A stretch of 53,591 bases of DNA from Flavobacteriaceae bacterium (GTDB lineage: Bacteria > Bacteroidota > Bacteroidia > Flavobacteriales > Flavobacteriaceae), in contig JAFMCA010000014.1 of NCBI GenBank assembly GCA_017858055.1, positions 1-53,591 on the forward strand, given 5' to 3'. Each line of letters opens with the position of its first letter. The first letter of the stretch is position 1. The notes beneath the pieces are model-generated. The model saw nothing but the letters and a program-made list of their open reading frames with translations, made no database searches and was not told where the DNA came from. The position numbers and the translations under genes are program-made. Positions 34,194 through 44,800 of the stretch are shown here, in pieces.

Positions 34194-35540
34194 CTACAAA
34201 TTGACGTTTAAAAGTTGTCCGCTCAATTGGATAAGTCGAAGTTCAGCCAACTTTGCTTGGTACTTCGCTGCCGCTCTTTGGATTTGAGCATTTCTCAAAT
34301 TAATCTGCGCTTGTCTAAATTCAATAGCTGTAATGGATCCCAATCTATATTGAGCTTCGGATCTTTCAAAGTTGTAGGTTCCTGTTTCCACTTGTTTATC
34401 TTGAATCTCAAAGATTTTAATTGCATTTTGATAACTCTGCTGAGCGTTAGTTACATTACGCTCAAAAGTCAATTGAGTTTCTTGCTCTTGAATCGTTTGG
34501 TTTTCAAAGGTGATTTTAGCGTTTTTAACTTGAGTGATTGTTCTGCCGCCATCGAATAAATTCCAAGTTAAGTTTGCACCAATTCCCATCGAAAGGGTGG
34601 TGTTGTTTGTTCCTGGGAAAAATGCCGAACGCGGACTTTGGTTTAAATTCCAACCGTAGGAACCTACAAGCCCAAGGGTTGGCAAATATCCTGATTGGCT
34701 TACTTTCAAGTCGTAGGCATTTATTTGTTTCAAACTTCTTTGTTGCATCAGTTCTACGTTAAACTGCTCTGCAGTTTCAATCCAGGTGGTGATTTGGATT
34801 TCAGGAATAAAAGTGACTTCTGTATCCACGTCAAAGTCTTGATTTATGGGTTGGTTTAAGATCAGGTTCAAATCTCTTTTGGCATTGTCTAATTCTTGTC
34901 TGGTTTGCAGTAAATTAATACTGTCGTTAGTGACATCAACCTGAGCATTCAAAACGGCAAGTTTATTCGTTTGTCCAAATGCAAAAGCACTTTCGGCTCG
35001 CTTTTGTCTTGTTTTAGAAACCGAAAGAGCTTGTTGTAAATTCGCAGTAGCCTCGGTCAGCTGTGCAACATTAAAATACACACTAAACAATTGTAAAATG
35101 GTTTGCTCAATAGTTTGGCGTAATTGCAATTCACTTAAAGCATACTGCTCCTTGAGTCTTTTGTAAGTGTATTTTCTGCCTAAGCCATCAAAAAGCGTAT
35201 AGTTCAGGTTGATTCCTGCATTGTACCTTTGGGATTCTTGATTGTCCAAATTAACATTGGGTCGAGGTGTACCGTCCTCCAGAAACTGTCCTGGAAAAAC
35301 AATCTCCGAATCTGAAGCATTAAAATTACCTCCACCACTGAGGGAGACACTAGGCAAATATCCAGAATTGAGAAGTTCGCTGTTGTTCTTTACAATTTCT
35401 GTAGTGTTTTTGGACATCTGAATTCCAAAATTATTCTCTAAAGCCATGGCCAAAGCTTCCTCTTTACTGAGAAGATCTTGGGCATGAAGACCCGTTATAC
35501 TCAAGGCTATACTAACTAAAATAGTGTGGATTTTCTTCAT
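34194..35540 (-). CDS. TolC-family outer-membrane efflux channel
   Basis: A 448-residue outer-membrane factor with signal peptide (ends GLHAQ). The two outer-membrane-efflux-protein repeats are visible: each has a long coiled helix (ALAMALENNFGIQMSKNT; TAEQFNVELMQQRSLKQINA) and a beta segment (YNAGINLNYTLFDGLGRKY; MGIGANLTWNLFDGGRTITQ), the classic LFDGG repeat. It forms the exit duct of the RND pump. Last gene of the operon, starting 3 bp after the RND gene ends. Confidence 0.93.
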   Translation of the reverse strand: MKKIHTILVSIALSITGLHAQDLLSKEEALAMALENNFGIQMSKNTTEIVKNNSELLNSGYLPSVSLSGGGNFNASDSEIVFPGQFLEDGTPRPNVNLDNQESQRYNAGINLNYTLFDGLGRKYTYKRLKEQYALSELQLRQTIEQTILQLFSVYFNVAQLTEATANLQQALSVSKTRQKRAESAFAFGQTNKLAVLNAQVDVTNDSINLLQTRQELDNAKRDLNLILNQPINQDFDVDTEVTFIPEIQITTWIETAEQFNVELMQQRSLKQINAYDLKVSQSGYLPTLGLVGSYGWNLNQSPRSAFFPGTNNTTLSMGIGANLTWNLFDGGRTITQVKNAKITFENQTIQEQETQLTFERNVTNAQQSYQNAIKIFEIQDKQVETGTYNFERSEAQYRLGSITAIEFRQAQINLRNAQIQRAAAKYQAKLAELRLIQLSGQLLNVNL

Positions 35541-35542
35541 AA

Positions 35543-38500
35543 TTATTTTGTTTTTGATCCTTCTATTTCTTTCATTTTCTCTTCGTCCTTTTTTTCTTTA
35601 AGTGCTCGTTCCACAGCTTCTTTTGAAGGAAAATCTCCTGAAGAAAGCCACTTGAGATATACTTTTATTTGATTGCTGTAGGACAAAAAGATAGGAAGTA
35701 CAATTAGTGTTAAAAGGGTGGCAAAAGTAATTCCATAAGACACAGAAATTGCCATGGGCTTTAAAAACTGAGCTTGCCTACTTTTTTCTAATAACAAAGG
35801 AGCTAAACCTGCCACCGTAGTGATGGAAGTTAAGAAAATCGCTCTAAATCGAGATTTTCCAGCATTGAGTAAAGCCTCCTCAAATCGTTGGCCCTCTCTC
35901 AAATTGTTATTAAATTTCCCGATGAGAACCAGACCATCATTTACCATAATTCCTATAAGGGCAATAATTCCCAAAACCGATAATATATTCAATGGAAAAT
36001 TATGAATCCAGTGTCCCCAAGCTACACCGGTAATACTCAAGGGAACCAAAAGGATAAGCAATACCGGCTGAGAAAAACTTCTGAAGGTAAAAGCAATGGT
36101 CATGTAAATAAGAATTAAAATAGGTATTCCCGCCGAGGCTAAAGAAGCCGATAGTTTAGAAGCCTCTCTGTTTTGACCTTCATAAGAGGCACTTATTGTG
36201 GGATATTTTGCTTGTAATTGAGGGACAATATTTTCTCTAAGGTCACTCATGATCTCAGTAGCTGAAGTGTTTTGCGTATCCTTTATATCCGCAGAAACTT
36301 GAATCTCTCTTCGTCCGTCCAAATGGTTAATAGAAACCTCTCCCCGCTCGATGGTATAGTACGCTATTTCCTTCAAAGGTACTCGATCCCCATTCGGTAG
36401 ATTGATTTTCATGTCCTCCAATTGAGTAATCGAGGAACGTTCATCTTTATTATATCGAACCCATACACGAATTTCATCTTGACCCCTTTGAAAACGTTGG
36501 GCTTGTACTCCAAAAAATCCAGAACGAACTTGACTGATTAGGTATTGCAGATCCAATCCAAGAGCATAGCCGTTGTCTTTTAATTGTAAGGTGATTTCTT
36601 TTATTCCCGCAGGATCGTTATCGGTTACATCTTTCAATAGGGCATTAGAAAGTAGGATTTGTTTCAACTCGTTTTTAGCTGCTTTGAGTTCATCAATATT
36701 ATTAGAAAGGAAAGAAACGGATACTGGACTTCCTCCAAAATTATTTCCAGAACCAAATACCAAACTCTCCGCACCAATTACTGGCCCTACCAATTCTGCA
36801 AGACGTGAGGAAACTATGTTGGCGCGAATCGCATCTGGGCGTTCTTCTCCGGGCAGCATGTTCATTGTCAAACTGGCCCTTGAGGATCCATTCCCAAGGG
36901 TTTTTATCGTATTCACAAAAAGGGTTTTACCCGTTCCTTTCAAATACTTTTCATTCAATTCTTGTTCTACAATTTTTGATTTCAGCTCTATCATGCTGAT
37001 GATGGAGTCCGTGATTTTTTCATTTGTCCCGTTGGGCATGGTAAGAGTAACTTGTACCCGGTCACTTGCAATATTGGGGAAAAACGATGTCCTCACCACA
37101 CCCCCACCTATAGAACCAACAGTAAGTGTTAAGGCAGCAATAAAAAGAGCTAAGGTTAAAAAACGATTCTTTAAGGTAAACTCAATCACCGGTGCATAGA
37201 GCCGATCTCTCATATACTGCATCATGGTGTCGCCAAGTTTATTTATCGCTCTTAACTTTGCAAAGGTTTTCGCTACAAGAGTCTTGGGTTCTTTTCTGTG
37301 TTTGGATAAGGCTTTGGAATGCGCCAAGTGAGCAGGTAAAATAATCAAGGCCTCAATCAAGGAAATTACTAGGGTTAAAATAACGACCACCGAAACTTCA
37401 CCAAAAAACTCTCCAATTCTACTGTCTAGAAAAAGGAATAAAGAAAAGGCTAAAACCGTGGTAATAATCGCTGATACAACTGGGGGAATAACCTCCAAAA
37501 CCCCATCTAAAGCTGCTTTATAGGGACTTTTTCCTTTTTCATAATGCTGGTATATGTTCTCCGCAATTACTATTCCATCATCCACCAAAATCCCAATCAC
37601 AATAATCATCCCGAAGAGGGACAAGACATTGATGGTCACGTTGAACATAGGCGCGAAAATAAACATCCCTAAAAAAGCAATTGGCAATCCAAAGGCTACC
37701 CAGAAGGCAAGCCTTGTATTTAAAAATAGGGAAAGGAAAATCAGTACCAACAGCATTCCTTGAAGTGCGTTCTCCACTAAAAGTTGAGTCCGTTCATTCA
37801 GTAATATGGATTGATCGCTGAGTATTTGAATTTGCAGGTTTTCTCTACCCGCATTGTACGTTTTGATATAGTCTTTAATCTTATCTGAAGTGGACAATAA
37901 ATCCTCTGTATTCGTAGAGTTAATGTTGACATTTACAGCAATATTTCCATTGATATAGGAACCATTGGGTGTTTCTGAAAAACGGTCACGAATTTCTGCC
38001 ACATCGCCTAAACGGATTAGTGTTCCATCGGAATTTGAAGCTACGATAATTTGTGTGAGCTCGTCAGCATAATACGATTTGTTGTTTGCCCGAATTAAAA
38101 ATTCTTCTGCATCCGTTTTTAAACGTCCCCCTGTTACAATAATATTTGCTTTAGAAACTGCCTGAGCTACGGAAGTAAAACTGAGATTGTAGGCGAGTAA
38201 TTTATTTTCTTCTACTGCAATTTCAATTTCTTCTTCAGGATAACCCGATATTTCGATTTGAGAAATCCCCTCCATAGCACGAATATCATTTTCAATTTGA
38301 CGTGCAATTTTCTTTAATGTCAATAAAGGAATATTCTCACCACTTAAGGCAAAATTAATTGTTGATCGAATTTGTTCTTGTTTGGAAACCACCAAGGGCT
38401 CCATCCCCGTGGGAAAACTCGGGACTCGGTCTACAGCATTTTTTACCTGTAAAAGAATGAAATCAATGTCGCGTTCTTTCTCAACTTCAACAGTTATAGA

Positions 38501-38770
38501 CCCCCCATTTTCTCTTGAAATAGAAGTTACACGCTCCACTCCTGCCAGCCCCTTGAGGTTGTCTTCGATTTTTAGAACTACTCCCTCTTCAATCTCCTGA
38601 GGTGAGGCGCCAGGATAGGTGGCGGTGATCTGAATAATATGGGATTCTGTTAAGGGGAAAAAGGAAGACTTTAATGAATTAACTCCCAAAAGTCCAAATA
38701 AGATAAATGCTAAAATAAACACGTTAACTGCAACGTGATACTGGATAAAATATTTAATTATTTTTTTCAT
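35543..38770 (-). CDS. RND efflux pump inner-membrane permease
   Basis: A 1075-residue proton-driven AcrB-type (HAE-1-like) transporter with twelve membrane helices: one at the start (NVFILAFILFGLLG), groups around 340-520 and 880-1040, and two large periplasmic loops. The proton-relay motif in helix 4 reads GILVDDGIVIAENIYQHYEKG with an acidic pair. The second half has the matching GIMVNDGLVLIGKF. The C-terminal tail is Lys/Glu-rich and cytoplasmic. It works with the adaptor (38781-39923) and the channel (34194-35540). Substrate (drug, detergent, lipid) cannot be inferred. Confidence 0.94.
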   Translation of the reverse strand: MKKIIKYFIQYHVAVNVFILAFILFGLLGVNSLKSSFFPLTESHIIQITATYPGASPQEIEEGVVLKIEDNLKGLAGVERVTSISRENGGSITVEVEKERDIDFILLQVKNAVDRVPSFPTGMEPLVVSKQEQIRSTINFALSGENIPLLTLKKIARQIENDIRAMEGISQIEISGYPEEEIEIAVEENKLLAYNLSFTSVAQAVSKANIIVTGGRLKTDAEEFLIRANNKSYYADELTQIIVASNSDGTLIRLGDVAEIRDRFSETPNGSYINGNIAVNVNINSTNTEDLLSTSDKIKDYIKTYNAGRENLQIQILSDQSILLNERTQLLVENALQGMLLVLIFLSLFLNTRLAFWVAFGLPIAFLGMFIFAPMFNVTINVLSLFGMIIVIGILVDDGIVIAENIYQHYEKGKSPYKAALDGVLEVIPPVVSAIITTVLAFSLFLFLDSRIGEFFGEVSVVVILTLVISLIEALIILPAHLAHSKALSKHRKEPKTLVAKTFAKLRAINKLGDTMMQYMRDRLYAPVIEFTLKNRFLTLALFIAALTLTVGSIGGGVVRTSFFPNIASDRVQVTLTMPNGTNEKITDSIISMIELKSKIVEQELNEKYLKGTGKTLFVNTIKTLGNGSSRASLTMNMLPGEERPDAIRANIVSSRLAELVGPVIGAESLVFGSGNNFGGSPVSVSFLSNNIDELKAAKNELKQILLSNALLKDVTDNDPAGIKEITLQLKDNGYALGLDLQYLISQVRSGFFGVQAQRFQRGQDEIRVWVRYNKDERSSITQLEDMKINLPNGDRVPLKEIAYYTIERGEVSINHLDGRREIQVSADIKDTQNTSATEIMSDLRENIVPQLQAKYPTISASYEGQNREASKLSASLASAGIPILILIYMTIAFTFRSFSQPVLLILLVPLSITGVAWGHWIHNFPLNILSVLGIIALIGIMVNDGLVLIGKFNNNLREGQRFEEALLNAGKSRFRAIFLTSITTVAGLAPLLLEKSRQAQFLKPMAISVSYGITFATLLTLIVLPIFLSYSNQIKVYLKWLSSGDFPSKEAVERALKEKKDEEKMKEIEGSKTK

Positions 38771-38780
38771 TTTCGGAAGA

Positions 38781-39923
38781 TTAGTTTACTGTTGTCATCA
38801 ACGTTGGATTGACCTCCATTCCTTGGTATGCTCCGATTATTGGCTGAGCTATTAGGAGTTGACCATCAGTTAAACCACTTACAATTGCATCCGTCTCGGT
38901 AAAGTGAACAACTTTAACTTGCTTTAATTGCAATTGATTCTTTTCAATTAGGTAGAGTTGTTGATCTCCATCTAATAATCCCCGATCTATTGAAAATACA
39001 TTTTCGAATTCCAGAGCACCAATTTGAGATTCCATATACATCCCTTCTTTTAATTCTGGGTTACTCACACGAATGAAAACTTCAACCGATTGAGTTTGAC
39101 TAGTTACCTTCGCATTGATTCGTGCTACTTTACCTGGGTAGGTTTTCTGGGTGTCGATGGATTTCAGTTCCACGGAAGCCCCTACCGCTATTTTCTCAAC
39201 ATAGGATTTTGGAAGAGCAACTTTCAGCTCATAATGATCGGGGGCAATAAAATCTCCCAACTCTTGGCCCGGACGAATTAAAGACCCTTCCGTAACATTA
39301 GCAGCGACTAAAACACCATCAAAAGGGGCTTTGATACTGTAAAAGGTCAAACTCTTTTCTAAATTTTGCAGTGCATAATACGATGAAATAATCCCTCGCC
39401 CTGAAATAAACAAACGAACATTCTCCTCCATAGCAGGAAGGGCAGGGACGGTTTGCTCTACATCAAATTGTAATAAAAAAGCTTTCCAAATCTCATAGGC
39501 TTCTGGAAAATCCAATTCTAAATCTGGAAGAACTGAGGTAATTAAATTATATAAAGAAGCTCGCTGTGAAATTACATTGGAACGAAACTCTGAAGACTCA
39601 ATTTGAACAAGTGTTTGTCCTTTTTTATAGGCTTGTCCTGATTTAAATAAAGGCGAAATAGTTTGCATTAAACCCTGAACTCTTGCTGTGACTTTAATTC
39701 GTTGATAGGCTTCTAGCACACCATTCGAAGGAATTTGAACGTTATAAACATTGTTTTTTACTTCTACGTAATAAACGTCTTTGACAACTTTTCCTGCCTC
39801 TTTTCTCGGGGGTGGGTTTCCATTTGCAATTGATTTTGAAAGTGAAAAAGCTACTACTAAAATTAAGATTCCAAGGACGGATAAAAGGATTCTCCTTAGG
39901 TTTTTTAGTCGGTTTTGTGACAT
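38781..39923 (-). CDS. RND efflux periplasmic adaptor (HlyD/MFP family)
   Basis: A 380-residue membrane-fusion protein anchored by one N-terminal helix (about 12-28). The split biotinyl/lipoyl domain is seen as VYNVQIPSNGVLEAYQRIKV and later FYSIKAPFDGVLVAANVTEG, with an alpha-helical hairpin between and beta-barrel strands after it (YPGKVARINAKV, VEVFIRV). First gene of the operon; ends 10 bp before the RND gene. An inverted repeat upstream (39958-39984) may be the operator. Confidence 0.93.
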   Translation of the reverse strand: MSQNRLKNLRRILLSVLGILILVVAFSLSKSIANGNPPPRKEAGKVVKDVYYVEVKNNVYNVQIPSNGVLEAYQRIKVTARVQGLMQTISPLFKSGQAYKKGQTLVQIESSEFRSNVISQRASLYNLITSVLPDLELDFPEAYEIWKAFLLQFDVEQTVPALPAMEENVRLFISGRGIISSYYALQNLEKSLTFYSIKAPFDGVLVAANVTEGSLIRPGQELGDFIAPDHYELKVALPKSYVEKIAVGASVELKSIDTQKTYPGKVARINAKVTSQTQSVEVFIRVSNPELKEGMYMESQIGALEFENVFSIDRGLLDGDQQLYLIEKNQLQLKQVKVVHFTETDAIVSGLTDGQLLIAQPIIGAYQGMEVNPTLMTTVN

Positions 39924-39957
39924 GCTATCGTGGTTATTCTGTTATATATAAAGTGAA

Positions 39958-39984
39958 AATTGAATAGATTGATTCTACTCAATT
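39958..39984. promoter_or_regulatory. Inverted repeat upstream of the efflux operon
   Basis: AATTGAATAGA (39958-39968) and TCTACTCAATT (39974-39984) form 11-bp arms with one mismatch and a 5-bp spacer, 35 bp upstream of the adaptor gene. This is a good size and place for a repressor operator. Confidence 0.5.
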
Positions 39985-39998
39985 CGCTTGATTATGAA

Positions 39999-40016
39999 GG
40001 TATACGGGTGTGTACC
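39999..40016. repeat. Second small inverted repeat upstream of the efflux operon
   Basis: GGTATAC (39999-40005) and GTGTACC (40010-40016) form 7-bp arms with one mismatch and a 4-nt loop. Weaker than the repeat at 39958. Confidence 0.3.
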
Positions 40017-40171
40017 CTGTTATTTTTCTTTTTTTTTTGCAAAAGTACATCTTATTAAATCAATTTAGTGGTGGATTGCTCAAAACTATTCTTTAGGTGT
40101 AAACCGAACTTTAGACAGCAATAGCATGTAAAAGTTTAAAATTTACTAATTTGTAGTTTTAAATCATAACT

Positions 40172-41155
40172 ATGAATATCATCGAAAGTCTTTGGAGTGA
40201 AATTGTTGGTTTTTTTGGTGTGCGTCAATTTCTAGAAATTATGGCAACGGGTTCTTATGATCAATTTCTAACCTATGAAGGAATTGTTTCCTTAATCGTA
40301 CCCATCATTCCCCTTTTGATTTTTTTGGAATTGATTTTGGGTTTTATTTATAAAAAGCCCCAAACCAAAGTCTATAAAGTTATTTTTTTAATCTACCTCT
40401 TCAATCGGATTGTGGGACGTTTTATCGCTTTTGGTGTGGTGGCGTTGTGCATCGGGTTTTTGGAGCCCTATGCCCTACTAGAAACTAAAATGACTTGGTA
40501 TTGGTTTATCTACGGTTATGTCGTTTGGGAATTTGCCCATTTCATCTATCACTTTTTAGCGCATAAGGTCCGCCTTTTTTGGTGTTTACATGCAACACAC
40601 CATTCTCCAGAGGAAATGAATTTGAGTGTGACCCATGCTCATTTTTTTCTAGAAGCTCCCTATGCTGATTTTATCCGTACCTCCATTTGTATTCTTCTGG
40701 GAGTAAATCCAATTCTTCTTTTTACAATCATGTTTATTGACGGAACCTATGGCGCATTCATTCACGTTGGTGAAAATCTTATTAAAGACGCGCGTTTTGG
40801 ATTTTTGAATAAAATCATGCTCACACCTTCTCACCACAGAGTTCATCATGCTAGAAATCCACTTTACATGGATACCAACTACTGTAACCTTCTCAACTTT
40901 TGGGATCGTATTTTTGGGACCTATCAGGAAGAAGATCCGAATTTAGAGATTCAATATGGTGTAACTCGTCCTATAGAGTCGGGCAATTTTATCGACGTGT
41001 ATTTTGGTGAAATCATCAATCTTGCAAAGGATATTGCCAAAGCTCCTGGGATTATCAATAAAATTAAATATGTTTTTTATCCTCCGGGTTGGAATCATAC
41101 AGGAGAACACAAAACCGCAAAAGGGATTAGGGCTGCTTATTTAGCAGGAAAATAA
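40172..41155 (+). CDS. Sterol desaturase/fatty acid hydroxylase family membrane protein
   Basis: A 327-residue di-iron membrane oxygenase. Several hydrophobic segments are present (about 38-60, 70-105, 115-130 and 165-190). The three His boxes are complete: HFIYHFLAH, HATHHS, and HHRVHHARN with a further His in VTHAHFF between. Such enzymes hydroxylate or desaturate fatty acids, carotenoids or ether lipids using O2. In Bacteroidota, substrates such as ornithine lipids or carotenoids are possible, but nothing nearby selects one. It appears to be a single-gene unit. Confidence 0.88.
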   Translation: MNIIESLWSEIVGFFGVRQFLEIMATGSYDQFLTYEGIVSLIVPIIPLLIFLELILGFIYKKPQTKVYKVIFLIYLFNRIVGRFIAFGVVALCIGFLEPYALLETKMTWYWFIYGYVVWEFAHFIYHFLAHKVRLFWCLHATHHSPEEMNLSVTHAHFFLEAPYADFIRTSICILLGVNPILLFTIMFIDGTYGAFIHVGENLIKDARFGFLNKIMLTPSHHRVHHARNPLYMDTNYCNLLNFWDRIFGTYQEEDPNLEIQYGVTRPIESGNFIDVYFGEIINLAKDIAKAPGIINKIKYVFYPPGWNHTGEHKTAKGIRAAYLAGK

Positions 41156-41251
41156 CGCTACAAAAAAAGCCCCCCATTTCACTGGAAAGCTTCTCACTGG
41201 TTGAAAACTTTGAGACTTTCTCAAACTAACAACACACAACTTCTTAAAGTG

Positions 41252-41325
41252 CGGTCTGGACGGGACTCGAACCCGCGACCCCATGCGTGACAGGCATGTA
41301 TTCTAACCAACTGAACTACCAGACC
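41252..41325 (-). tRNA. tRNA-Asp (anticodon GTC)
   Basis: On the minus strand the acceptor GGTCTGG pairs with CCAGACC, with discriminator G (41252). D arm GTTCAGTTGGTTAGAAT, anticodon loop CTGTCAC (GTC reads GAC/GAT), and T arm GCGGG-TTCGAGT-CCCGT are all present. 74 nt; CCA is not encoded. Confidence 0.95.
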
Positions 41326-41417
41326 AAATTAGCGTGTGCAAATATACGCCCCATTTTGAATTTGCCAAACAATTACTCACAAAAAGAAAAAATGAGTAAC
41401 GGAATGGGATTAACTTT

Positions 41418-41735
41418 TTAAATTACAGCATCTAAGGCTTCCGCGTATGTGGTCTTTGGTGAAACCCCAACATGACGTCCTACCAATTCGCCTTTATCAA
41501 AAACCAATACCGTAGGAATATTTCGAACACCGTACTTGGCAGCAAACTCTTGATTTGCATCTACATCTACTTTACCAACAACCGCTTTACCCTCGTAATC
41601 TTGACTTATTTCGTCTATGATTGGACCTACCATTCTACAAGGTCCACACCATGCTGCCCAAAAATCAACCATCACAGGTTTATCTGATTTTAATACGACT
41701 TCTTCGAACGTTGCGTCCGTAATTTCTAATGCCAT
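41418..41735 (-). CDS. trxA: Thioredoxin
   Basis: A 105-residue cytoplasmic thiol-disulfide oxidoreductase with the active site WCGPC (Cys30 and Cys33), buried Asp24 in VDFWAAW, cis-Pro in NIPTVLVF, and the C-terminal helix. Length is exactly that of classical thioredoxin 1. Candidate promoter TAACTTTG just upstream on the minus strand. It supplies reducing power to ribonucleotide reductase and possibly to the ArsC-like protein at 20964. Confidence 0.97.
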   Translation of the reverse strand: MALEITDATFEEVVLKSDKPVMVDFWAAWCGPCRMVGPIIDEISQDYEGKAVVGKVDVDANQEFAAKYGVRNIPTVLVFDKGELVGRHVGVSPKTTYAEALDAVI

Positions 41736-41755
41736 AATTTTTAAATTTTAGTTTA

Positions 41756-41763
41756 CAAAGTTA
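41756..41763 (-). promoter_or_regulatory. Candidate -7 promoter element of trxA
   Basis: Minus-strand TAACTTTG is an exact TAnnTTTG match 21 bp before the trxA start. Confidence 0.5.
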
Positions 41764-41834
41764 ACTAATTAAAAAACGAACCCTTCGATTTAAAATCAAA
41801 TTTACTTATTTACCCATACCTTTTTTCAATCCTC

Positions 41835-44800
41835 TCAATTCAGCTTATATTGCCATTGTGCTTCATCTAAAAAGTCCAATAAATCGGGTGTAATTTTTAC
41901 TTTTTGCTTTTTGCTATTTAAAGTTAATTTAACTTTTTTGTTGGAATCATACACATTAAAGTAAAGAGATTGATCCCCTTTATAGACCTTTAAATTTTCT
42001 TGTAAATTCAAGATTTGTTCTTCGCTTAATTGATGAATATCCAGCTGAAGGGTGAGTTTTTTTGCATTTGTCTCAATGGTGTTTTGCAACATTTCAAAAT
42101 GTAAAAATTGCATCCTTGGTGCTCCGGCTTTACCAGTATCTCTGTTGACCCAACCTTCTTTGACCATCAAACGAATTCGGATAAATTGATTCACTACCAG
42201 AAAATGTCTGTATTTTAAATAATCTTCTCCAAAAATTCGAAACTCGTATTGATCAGTGAAATCCTCTAATACAAATCGTGCCCAGCCCTTTCCATTTCGA
42301 CTTTCCAAATGTTGTACGTCATTTACAATCCCTCCTACATTTAGTTCTCTGTTTATCAAAAGATTTAAATCCCCTAAATGATTCAATGAAATATTGATAA
42401 AGTGCTGCATCTCATGATTAAAGTCGTCTAAAGGATGAGAAGAAATATAGATCCCAACAACTTCTTTTTCTTTTTTTAGACGAATCAAGTTGGTCCACGA
42501 TTCACAATTGGGTATGGTCAAATCTTGATACGTCTCATTGGTGGCTTCACTAAACAAACTGGTCTGTGCGGAATTCAAATTTTCTTGGTATTTGGCACCA
42601 AACCGAATGGCTTTTTCCAAAAAGGTTACCCCATCTCCATCCATATTAAAGTATTGTGCCCGATGAACACTGGCGATGGAATCCAAGCCTCCAGCAAGCA
42701 CAAGGTTTTCAAAAGCCTTTTTATTAGCAGAACGCAAATCAATACGCTTTACTAAATCAAAAATAGACGTATAGCGGTGCTCTTTTCTGTGCTCAATAAT
42801 GGTCTCCACGGCACCGCGTCCAACGCCCTTAATTGCACCCATTCCAAAACGGATTGCATTTTCATCATTTACGGTAAACTTGTAAAACGATTCGTTGACA
42901 TCGGGACCCAGCACTTTCAGACCCATCCTTCTGCATTCCTCCATAAAAAAGGTAACCTGCTTAATATCGTTCATGTTGTTAGAAAGAACCGCTGCCATAT
43001 ATTCTGCTGGATAGTGTGCTTTTAGATAGGCTGTTTGATATCCAATCCAGGCGTAGCAGGTGGAGTGAGATTTGTTAAAAGCATAGGCAGCGAAAGCTTC
43101 CCAATCTTTCCATATTTTTTCCAAAACTTCTTCAGGATGCCCTTTAGATTTTCCACCTTCTATAAATTGTGGTTTTAGTTTTTGCAGTAGGGCAAATATC
43201 TTTTTCCCCATGGCTTTTCGCAAAACATCAGCATCCCCCTTGGAAAATCCAGCTAGTTTCTGAGACAAGAGCATTACTTGCTCTTGGTAAACCGTAATGC
43301 CATAGGTTTCCTCAAGAAATTCTGCCATATCAGGAAGGTCGTAGCTAATTTCTTCTTGACCATTTTTACGATCAACAAAACTTGGAATATACTCTAGAGG
43401 TCCGGGGCGATAGAGCGCATTCATCGCAATTAAATCCCCAAAAACGGTCGGTTTTAAGTCTTTCAAATACTTCTGCATTCCCGCAGATTCATATTGAAAA
43501 ATTCCCACCGTTTCTCCTTTTTGAAACAACTCATAGGTTTTCTGATCGTCTAAAGGGAAGGTATCTGGATCGAGGTCAATATTGTGTTTGTATTTTACCA
43601 GCTTTACCGTATCCTTAATAAGAGTAAGGGTCTTGAGTCCTAAAAAATCCATTTTTAACAGTCCCGCTTCTTCAACTACTGAATTGTCGAATTGGGTAAC
43701 AAATAAATCAGAATCTTTGGCGGTTGCTACTGGGACAAATTGGGTGATATCGTCAGGGGTAATGATCACTCCACAGGCATGTGTTCCGGTATTTCTCAAA
43801 GATCCCTCTAGCACTTTTGCCTGTTGGATAGTTTCTCCTGATAGACTGTCCTCCTCAGCGAGATTTTTAATTTCATTGACTCGTAAAACTTCTTCTGTTC
43901 TAAGATGTTCTTTTAAGTCTTGATCGGATAATTCAAAAATTTTAGAAAGCTTCATATTGGGGAGAAGCTTGGCTATTCGATCGGCCTCCCCTAAAGGGAG
44001 ATCTAAAACTCGGGCAGTATCACGAATGGACGATTTTGCAGCCATGGTCCCATAAGTAATGATTTGAGCGACTTGATTGGATCCATATTTTTCAATGACA
44101 TAGTCGATGACTCGACCGCGTCCTTCGTCATCAAAATCGATGTCGATATCCGGCATACTTACCCGGTCCGGATTTAAAAACCGCTCAAAAAGTAGGTTGT
44201 ATTGGATGGGGTCTATATTGGTGATTTTCAAGCAATAGGCGACCACAGATCCAGCGGCTGAGCCCCTTCCTGGACCTACCGATACGTCCATTTTTCGTGC
44301 AGCTGCAATAAAATCTTGTACAATCAGAAAATATCCTGGATAGCCTGTATTGGCAATTACATCCAACTCAAAGTCAATCCGATCCCGAATTTCTTGAGTC
44401 AAATCTGGATAGCGTTCCTTTGCGCCTTCGTAGGTAAGATGCCTCAAATATTTGTTTTCTCCCTCTTTACCTTCGTGATTTGCTAACTGAAAGTCCTTAG
44501 GAATATCAAACTTCGGCAACAAAACATCCCGAGCGAGTTCGAAAGGTTCAATTTTATCAACTAAATTTTGAATGTTCTTAATGGCTTCAGGAATATCCTG
44601 AAACAAAAGTTTCATCTCCTCAGGGGATTTAAAATAATATTCTTGATTAGGAAAACCATACCGGAACCCTCGTCCACGACCAATCGGTGTAGCTTGTTTT
44701 TCTCCCTCTTTTACGCAGAGTAAAATATCATGAGCATTGGCCTCTTCCTTGTGAACATAATAAGTATTGTTGGTCGCGATTAAAGGAATCTTATATTTTC

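Noticed and set aside
36573-37199. Long open frame antisense to the RND permease gene (208 codons)
   Set aside because: It is a by-product of the codon bias of the permease gene; no recognisable domain or signal.
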